Shown one piece after another: positions 57,106-64,000 of a stretch of 64,000 nucleotides of DNA (position 1 is the stretch's first letter; each line of letters starts with the position of its first letter). Where the stretch lies: the NCBI GenBank assembly GCA_023238725.1, contig CM041540.1:3251001-3315000 (forward strand). Reading direction: 5' to 3'. The notes below the pieces were generated by a model, which saw only the letters and a program-made list of their open reading frames with translations, searched no databases and was not told the origin of the DNA. The position numbers and the translations under genes are program-made. Source of the DNA: Scortum barcoo (Eukaryota; Chordata; Actinopteri; Centrarchiformes; Terapontidae).

Positions 57106-57260
57106 TGCCTGACCTTGATAATGATGATAATGATCCTGATGGTTTTCTTCATCACAATGCCAATACTGTTAATAATGACAGTGATGATGATGGATATGAT
57201 GATGATGATGATGATAATGATGGTGCTCCCAGTGATGGTGGCTGGCACTGTTGATGCTGC
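57106..57260. repeat. Imperfect (GAT/ATG)n trinucleotide repeat
   Basis: GATGATAATGATCC near the start and a purer array of ATG/GAT triplets at about 57181-57224, fading into GATGGTGG words. The Met-rich plus-strand and Ile/Ser-rich minus-strand frames come from this array. Confidence 0.85.
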
Positions 57261-57660
57261 TGATGATTGTGGAAATGAGCGCGTTGATAAGGACAAAACA
57301 TTTTCTTTGAGCATGCATGCAGGCCCCCCCCCCCCGTCTGATAACAGTACTGTAAGTCTACACTGACAGTCCCGCTGACCATCTTATCTACGGCATCTCG
57401 CTGTCAGACATCCACTTCCCTTTCCTCTCTGTTTGCAGGCTCCCGAAAACCATTATGGCAACCTGATCAACGCCGCGCGCGCATCCATAATCCCAGAAAC
57501 AAACATCAGAGGCTGAATTATAGGAATGGAGTAATGAACGGAGGATTTGATTAGAAATTAAAAAAAGAGGGAGCGCGCAAAAGAGTGAGAGAACAGCTCT
57601 TTTGGCTGATAAGAAAGGGGGGAAACATGGGCACTCAAGTGGGAGAGGGGAAGATGGAGA
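57261..57660. other. Unique sequence with C12 run
   Basis: C12 at 57324-57335; GCGCGCGC near 57474-57482. No gene recognised. Confidence 0.45.
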
Positions 57661-57740
57661 CGGAGAAGGAGGAAGAGAGAGGGTGGTGGGTGGGGGGAAG
57701 AAAGGGAGAGCGAAAAAGGCAGGGGGAAGATAGATCACGG
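57661..57740 (+). other. Purine-rich tract with G-quadruplex motif
   Basis: Four G runs at 57681-57706 (3, 3, 6 and 3) with loops of 4, 1 and 6 bases, inside a nearly pure A/G stretch. Confidence 0.65.
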
Positions 57741-58500
57741 TCCTGAGCGATTGTGACAAGCATAGACCCTATCAGCCGCTGTTTGTTTGCACACTCCCCT
57801 CTCTGCATTAAAGGAGCCGTCCAGGCCGCCGGCAGGCCGAGAGCGCTCCATCTCATCACCTGACACGCCAACAGATGTTATGGGCTGATAAGGGCCCCGC
57901 GGCCCCCTTCCCTTTGCATCTACGATTACCTCCGCACAAAGGAGAAGGGGCGGCGGTGGTGGGTGAGGAGGAAGGAGGTGGAATGGAGAGAGGGAGGAGA
58001 GGAATACTTCATGATGACCTGCTGCAAAAAATAATTAAAAAAAAAAAAGAAATGAAAAAGATGGAAGTCGTGTATGTGTGTGTGTGTGGAGGGGATGGGA
58101 GATTTGGGGGGGGCGGAAAAGAACGAGGGAAGGAAAGATGGTGGGGACATACTCATTTGTCCTGTATGAAGTGGTAAATGGCCTCGCAGTGCTTCCTGGC
58201 CCCGTGCTGTTTGTCTCTGTCCTAATCGGCTTATTCCATAAGCACTGCTGCACCATCGTCATTAGGCAATGATAATGATATTATTTAACAGGGGATGAGA
58301 GAATTAAGGAGGCGCACTATCTGATGGCTAGTTTTGTCCGCCGCCTCATTTCCTCCTCCTCGGAAAATGTGGCATTTCCCAGTTGATAAGAATTATTTTT
58401 TGCAATTGTGAAGATGCTTTAATAATAGCCACATCCATTGGCTTCATTGCCTAAAAACATCATTACTCCAACTTTTATTGTGTATTACATGGCTGGTTTG
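57741..58500. promoter_or_regulatory. Candidate conserved non-coding islands around a G-rich spacer
   Basis: Two complex blocks, about 57750-57945 (GTTATGGGCTGATAAGGGCC, CTTTGCATCTACGATTACC) and 58150-58500 (CCTAATCGGCTTATTCC, CGTCATTAGGCAATGATAATG, GAGAATTAAGGAGGC, GTTGATAAGAATTA, GCTTTAATAATAGCC). They flank a purine-rich spacer with (GT)n near 58074-58089 and a G-quadruplex-type run at 58091-58115. The right block is one of the most convincing enhancer-like stretches in the window. Confidence 0.4.
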
Positions 58501-59204
58501 TTCTCCAAATAATACTAACTAAATTGGGATGTCAAAAAAAAACAACAAAAAAAAAAAACGCTACATGGAACATTGGTCTTGTTATGGCGAATGTAACCCA
58601 ATCACTGCAGTAAATACATACATATCGCCGTCTCCCTCCCTCTGTCGCTTCCTCCTGATCACTAATTTATGATATAATTTAACAACGTTTCTATATTTGT
58701 TCCGCTAAACACTTTGCGCGGCATCAAATTACGGCTCACAAAAGATCATAGAAACCCAATATCACGCATCCTATTCTCAGCCAATCTGAATGGAGAGATT
58801 GTTTCCCTGTTTCCCTTTTCTTTTTTTTTTTTTCCTCCACTGCTTGGCTCCAAGTCCAGAGGGGGATAGATGACATTACTAAACACAAATCAGCCAATAG
58901 AATAAACAAACTCTGGGGGATAAACAACAATGCAATCTCCATCTACGCGTAAACAATATGGCGCATGTGCGTGCGTGCGTGTAGGTGTGTGTGTGGCTTT
59001 CTTGATGAGATTGAATATGTGCACATGATAAGCCAACCAAGGTAATCAATGCAGTAATGATGAGGGTGGGGGGGGTCCTATCGCAGGCAGTCATCAATGG
59101 AATTTCTAAAGCGCCTTGCCCGCCCTGTGTGTGTGTGTGCATGTGCTTTTCTGTGTGTGTGTGTGTTTGTGTGTGGGGCAAAAGCGTGACAAACGCGCAT
59201 TTCA
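58501..59204. other. Unique sequence with simple tracts
   Basis: A-rich near 58537-58558, T13 near 58822-58834, GTGC repeats at about 58967-58981 and TG words near 59127-59175. Segment 58660-58760 and 58860-58940 are complex (CTAATTTATGATATAATTTAAC; CCAATAGAATAAAC) and may be regulatory, weakly. Confidence 0.4.
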
Positions 59205-59348
59205 TTTCGTGTGCGAGAGAGATAAGCTCTAAATAATTGCAGTCTGACAGGCCTGAATAATGGCCAAATTAGACAGAAGGTGCACATTATTACGAGCGGC
59301 AAACATTCAAGGCTGGTTTGAGATGTAACTGGGCTTGATTAAGGCTCC
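59205..59348. promoter_or_regulatory. Candidate conserved non-coding island
   Basis: GCTCTAAATAATTGCAG, GGCCTGAATAATGGCC (near-palindromic, about 59251-59266), CAAATTAGAC, GCACATTATTACGAGC and GGGCTTGATTAAGGC within about 130 bases, bounded on the right by a trinucleotide repeat. Confidence 0.35.
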
Positions 59349-59395
59349 GATGATGATGGTGATGATGGTGGTGGCGGTGGTGATGGTGGTGCTGT
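59349..59395. repeat. Imperfect (GAT/GGT)n trinucleotide repeat
   Basis: Fifteen or so GAT, GGT and GGC triplets in a row. Confidence 0.85.
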
Positions 59396-61110
59396 TAGAG
59401 CCCCCCCCAACACACACACACACACACTCCACTCCCTAATCTCCTATTCCCTCCCCCCACTTTCTTCTTCTTTTTCTGCGCATTAGCATGGCGGGCTGCT
59501 CCGCTCAGTTACCTGTGGACGACCTCCTGTTGCGCGGCGGCCCCACACACTGAGAGCAAAAGAGAGATGAGGAGGTGGGGGGGGGTTAAAACCGCCACAG
59601 CCGTTGATAATCAGTGGATAAAAAAAAAGGAGCGATACAAGGTCAGGGAAAGGACGAAGGAAGCAGTTGGGCGAAACTGGGGTTCGTTGGGGAGGTGTGG
59701 AAGGAGCGATGGCGGAGAACAGAGAGGAGACGGGGGGAGTGGCGGCTTTGATGTCGATCAGCTTTGGATTTGGTGTTTTGTCTGTGCTGCGGTTACGCCA
59801 CGCTCAGGTGGAAAGATGAGAGAGGCCCCCTTTTTTTTTTTTTTTTTCTCCTTCCTTATGCGGAGGTCTTCACTTGGTTGGCGCTTACCCGAGGCCCAGG
59901 CCGAAAGAAGGAGCCTGTATATCCACAGCATGGATCAGAGCTGTGGTGCAACATGACCTAATGGCAGAAAGACAGGCTGAAAAATGACAGAATCAAGCAT
60001 GTAGTGGAGAAAAAAACAGACCTAAAATCAATTTCCCCACCTGACATAAACCTTTTATGGTGCAAATCATAGCATACACCAAACTAAACGACATCAAACC
60101 AGTAGAAATTTCCACCAACCCAAAAAAATAAAATGGATTTTTGCTCAATATGGTGGTTAAACATCATTCTTATTTCTATTATTATTTACCACATTGGTGT
60201 TTGAATAGAGGGCCGTCTCTGGGGTGAATCATAAATGACAACAAATGTAAAGTCGAGGATATGTGATATGTAGAAACACGTAGGCATGTAACGGGGCAGG
60301 GCGAAACACATCTATTGGTGGACTCTGCAGAGCTAAAAGTACTTTAGATCAGTGAAAGTGCTCGACATTGTCCGTTACAGAAGTGAATGAGAGGCTGTTT
60401 GTTTTTACACTTCCTGTCCAGCTTCCACAACCATGAACAGAATCAGTGGATATTTAAAAAAAACCCCACCAAGTTAAAGTTTATGTACAAAACAATAGAA
60501 CCTATTCAGATCCATTTCCAATATATTATCCTTTAGGTTGATAATAAAAACGTTTTACAGATATTTGCCTATTTACACTTCCAGGATATATGCAGCAAAA
60601 TAAGAATAAGTCTAATATTCACTCACCTGTTAGCTCTGGTTTTGTTTTATTTTATAACTTTTTATTTTATAATTTTATATTTATTATTTTAAAACATAGA
60701 CATTTAAGCCAGGATCTATTGCAAGAATAAAAAGTACTGATTGTAGGTTCTTGAACAAAAACATAGGGTTTAAACAAACTCTTGCCGCAATGCTTTTGTA
60801 CTTGTCATTATCTGGTTAGTTATGATGGTGTATGTAGCTCCAACAGGCAGGAAGGAGTAATTTAAAGATCATTTTAAGGTCCTCAACACCAAAAAAAAAG
60901 GCATGAAAGTCGCGTCAATTAACCAAATGTGGAGGCAGCTATTGTTGTTGGGTCAGACTTTGTTTGGGACAAAAGGCCTGCTCACTATTTAGCAAAAACC
61001 ACTAAATAACTTTTACTTTAAGCTTAAATTTGGAGTAGTCTCTCCTTGCAGGTGGAGTTGCAAGTGGGAAACAGAAGTTCTTGAGATGCATCATAGTTAG
61101 TTTGGATGGG
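59396..61110. other. Unique sequence, nothing recognised
   Basis: C7 and CA tracts near 59401-59427, G9-10 near 59577-59586, poly(T)17 at 59831-59847 and very AT-rich DNA at 60640-60700. The Gly/Arg-rich open frame 59567-59956 crosses the T run and has no domain. Confidence 0.5.
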
Positions 61111-62697
61111 AATGTTCTGACTTTTTTTTTTTTTCCTGAGTGAGATCATTTTTACGTCTTTTCACAAGCTGGATAATTTCAGTTTTGGAGCAGAACTCCC
61201 CAGATCTATTTTCAGACAGCCATCTGATATCACCAGGAGTGATGAGATCCAGATTGCGCCCATAATCTTCACGCTGATCACTGCCCAAGCAGACAGTTAT
61301 CTGCGAGCGCTCGTGATTGGGAGATTAGTGTTTTTTAAATGCTTATCCGTGTAGACCTCCCCGAGGTAGTCTCTCTCCAGAGCCTCCGTTGAATCACGCC
61401 GTCGGAATCGGAGACTCAGACGCGCAGATCCGACATGTTGGCTTTTGGGGGGGGGAGAAAGGAGATGATGGAGGAGGAGGAGGAGGAGGTGGCTGGAGTG
61501 GATCATGTACATAATCACTTGTTTATCGCCAGATCATCTTGCCAAATCACTAAAGCACTGCTCTCTAATCACAATAACCAGAGCAGCTGCTGCTTTCCCT
61601 CTTCTGTGTGCATCTTAAACCTACATGGGTCAGTTCGGGGCTGCATGCAAAGGAGAGGTGCTAACTAAAGCCTGTTGATGCTTTGCTAAAATTAAAGATG
61701 CTTGAATCTGACTGTTTAAAGAACTACTACACTGTTGGTGCTTTTCTTCCAGGAGTTGGAGTAGAAATAAAGTTCATCTCAGTGTGATTGGAAGACAGAT
61801 TGATTGCTATTTACTCATAAACCTAGAGAAGGTGGGCACTGTTAATGTCAAGAATAGAAATGAGATGATTTAGCAAGCAGGTAGCTAAAGTTTTAAAGCG
61901 TTTTACAGAGCATTTACAGTCAGTTTTCCTATATTTGAACATAATTCTTAGATGTACTGGTTGCCAGATTGCTAGCTTACAGCATTACAACTTTATCAGA
62001 TAGTTTTGTTGTTGTTTGAAGGTTTATTTTTCTTTTTGTTTGATGCCTTTGTGCCAAACAGGTTAACCTTGTCTTGGGTTAATCTTTTTACTGATTGTAG
62101 TGATGAAATTGATATTGTGCTTGCCTATCTCCTGGAGTTACTTTGACTAACATGTCAGAATAATTTGCATGCAATGCAATGTGATGGTTAGGAAATGTAT
62201 AGAAAATCGCAAGTATTCAGAGTCTTACAGAAGTTTCCTTCTTGAAAGAATGATAAAAATCTCTAAAACAGCATTTACTCCATTATGGGACATGTCGGCC
62301 GCTGCTAATGGTCACATCCGCTCATCCCTTTTGTGAAATCTGATTTAAAAAATGTCACAAGAATCAATTCAAAGACAACCACTGTCATATTGATAAGTGC
62401 TGTAATAAAGATGCAGTCAGACTTACTCCAACACTTCACCTCGCTCGCCCTGTGGGCCAAAAGTCGTGCACGTCTGATCCGAGTGTATATGGCTCTGAGT
62501 TGAGAGTGTATGTTTCTGTGTTTGGGATCAGGATGAGATCAAATCCTCCATACACAAAAAGCCTCCTGCTATGTATCTGCTGTCCTCATCTACCTTGGCC
62601 CGGTAGGAGATGTTCTAGTGCCAGTAGGACGGAGGGGAAACTTCAAACACTAAATAAGCCTTATCTGCTCCCAGTGCTCGGCTGAAATTAGGAGCGA
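61111..62697. other. Unique sequence with possible islands
   Basis: T12 near 61123-61134. Complex block about 61160-61310 (AGACAGCCATCTGATATCACC, GTGATGAGATCC, CTGATCACTG). G8-9 at 61447-61456 and GAGGAG triplets near 61468-61489. AT-rich to 62270, then another complex block about 62270-62420 (CTCCATTATGGGACATG, GCTGCTAATGGTCAC, CATATTGATAAG). None strong enough to call separately. Confidence 0.35.
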
Positions 62698-63120
62698 AGT
62701 AAAGGAAGCCAGCGGAAAGGAAAGGAAGCGGTTAGGAAAAGAAAAGACAGCCAGTGGAAAGGAAAGGAAAGAAGGTTGTCAAAAAGAGGCTGACAAAAAG
62801 GGAAGGATGGGAATTAAGTGGAAAGGAAAGGGAGGCAAAGGAAACATAAGGGGGGAGGGGGGGGGAGTAGAGCAAGGAGGAAAGTAAAGGAAAAATTCAA
62901 GGAAGCTAAAAGAAAATGGAAGAAAGCCAGGAGGAAGGAAAAGAGGCCAACAGAAAGGACAAGCAGAAAGAAAGAGAAGGGAAAGGAAAGGAAATGAAAA
63001 CTGCCAAAAAAAACGGAAAGAACGGGAGGCCAGTGGAAAGGGAACGAAAGGAAAAGATACGAGAAGACGCCGGTTGGCAGGAAAGGAAACCAGCGAAAGA
63101 AAAGGAAAATATGTGACTGA
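62698..63120 (+). repeat. Degenerate polypurine minisatellite based on GGAAAGGAAAGGAAG
   Basis: Over 400 bases that are overwhelmingly A/G on the plus strand. The word GCCAG(C/T)GGAAAGG recurs at 62708, 62750 and 63029, with looser forms at about 62926, 62946 and 63090. This suggests an original unit of roughly 40 bases that has decayed. A G7-8 cluster lies near 62848-62865. The minus-strand 129-codon Phe/Leu/Pro-rich frame is its complement and not a gene. Such tracts can form triplex DNA. Confidence 0.8.
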
Positions 63121-64000
63121 AAGGGAGATTTGAAGAGGAGGAATGAGAGGGGAAGAGGTAACAAGAAGTAAGACGTAAGCGTTAAACGCTTCACAACTCC
63201 CAAACTAAAGAGCGACAGTCGACCCTGCCTCCTCTCTGGAAACGAGCGTCTATCTTTGGAGAGAGGCGTTTGTTTTTGATGCCATTACCCAGGCGAGGTG
63301 CAGGGTGAGAGGGTGGCAAATGGGGGAATTTGGGGAGTGCTTGGCGAGCGGGCACATGGGGAGAAAAGCCAGTTTGCGGAGCAGCGGTGGAACCACAATC
63401 TCTGGAGTCCATTCTGTCCCTGCCGCCCTGCGATCCCCACAGCAATTAGAGGCAAGGAGAGGGGAGGCCACGGGGAAGTCCAACAAATCACGCCTACGTG
63501 GAGATGCACTCGGGCTTACGAACAAATGTATTACACTCTGTACATGCGGAAAGGTGCCGGGAAGAAGACGGCGAGGGTGTACGAAGCGAGATTTGCAGAA
63601 TCCCTTTAACAGTGGATCAGAAGGGATTCAGAGAGTTCACAACAAAATGAAGAAACATTTGATTTGACTTTTCTTACCCTTCTTGGGAACTATTTTATGA
63701 GTTTTCACACCAGTTTCCTTTCAGTACAGATTTTTTGCATGGTACATGGTGCAAGAAATCTGGATTTCTGGAGTATGTGATGGTCTCTTTAGTGTAAAAG
63801 AAAATAAGATGCATGAATCATCAAGTTGCTTATTGCTTCATGCTTGAAGAAGACTAAAGGAAAGTCAGTGTTGCAAACTGGAGGTGTCGAACATATGAAG
63901 GTCTAACAAAACAAGGTTTTTGTTGTATTATGGGAAGTTTATCATATGTGTTTGAAAGGTGAGCGAAGGGACTGAACACAGGGATAGACCAGTTTTAGTG
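63121..64000. other. Right-edge unique sequence
   Basis: 63121-63175 continues the purine bias. 63230-63500 is more GC-rich and complex (CCATTACCCAGGCG, CACAGCAATTAGAGG). Overlapping open frames here lack domains. From 63660 to the end it is AT-rich with nothing recognised. Confidence 0.45.

Noticed and set aside
57094..57366. Met-rich frame on plus and Ile/Ser-rich frame on minus
   Set aside because: Both come from the ATG/GAT trinucleotide array.
62814..63203. 129-codon minus-strand Phe/Leu-rich frame resembling a membrane protein
   Set aside because: Complement of the polypurine minisatellite; hydrophobicity is a consequence of TTT/CTT/CCT codons.
1..64000. Endogenous retrovirus, CRISPR array, prokaryotic operon or organelle insert
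   Set aside because: No LTR pairs, no reverse transcriptase or integrase motifs, no regularly spaced repeats of CRISPR type, and no ribosomal or mitochondrial sequence were recognised.

Overview
This is a vertebrate nuclear window, almost certainly from a ray-finned (teleost, probably percomorph) fish. The evidence is the repeat content. There are degraded non-LTR retroelement 3' tails of types I know from teleost genomes, at about 19.05, 47.7-48.3, 52.6 and 56.1 kb. There are also fish-type short interspersed repeats at 10.6, 11.1, 17.4, 32.2 and 37.4 kb, a hAT-type transposase relic at 15.6-16.1 kb, and very many CA/TG microsatellites and A/T homopolymer runs. Nothing suggests a prokaryote, plasmid or virus.

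I found no convincing protein-coding gene, tRNA, rRNA or CRISPR array. The long open frames are short for 64 kb, show no recognisable domains, and many are translations of simple repeats (Val-Cys from TG, Met-rich from ATG, Phe/Ser/Leu from polypyrimidine). The best reading is a gene desert or one very large intron, probably near a developmental regulator. Many repeat-free islands are dense in homeodomain-type (TAAT, ATTA), TCF-type (ATCAAAG) and PBX/MEIS-type (GATTGACAG) words and look like conserved non-coding elements. I cannot name the flanking gene.

Layout. 0-9.5 kb: mostly unique sequence with one regulatory-looking island near 0.9-1.3 kb and a local pair of related repeats (6.58 and 7.27 kb). 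9.5-13.4 kb: microsatellites, two fish-type interspersed repeats, an island at 11.7-11.9 kb and a GC-rich G-quadruplex-prone segment at 13.1-13.4 kb. 13.4-19.5 kb: unique sequence, the hAT relic (minus strand), more repeats and a minus-strand retroelement tail followed by AT-rich satellite-like DNA. 19.5-29 kb: GC/CpG-rich patches (21.8-22.1, 24.7-25.0), compound AC arrays and regulatory-looking islands. 29-35 kb: two direct copies of an interspersed repeat I cannot name, separated by 5.4 kb, around further islands. 36.4-37.2 kb: the most homeodomain-word-rich island. 37-44 kb: mostly unique. 44-47 kb: an island, then a striking perfect inverted repeat (44687-45011), then more islands. 47-57 kb: three retroelement tails and an exon-like repeated splice-donor unit at 53.5-54.5 kb. 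57-64 kb: trinucleotide repeats, islands, G-quadruplex motifs and a degenerate polypurine minisatellite (62.7-63.1 kb).

The observations most worth following are the perfect hairpin-forming inverted repeat, the paired unknown repeat, the repeated AACAAG/GTRRGAGCTGCTTTT donor unit, and the candidate enhancer islands. I did not find a clearly novel biological system.
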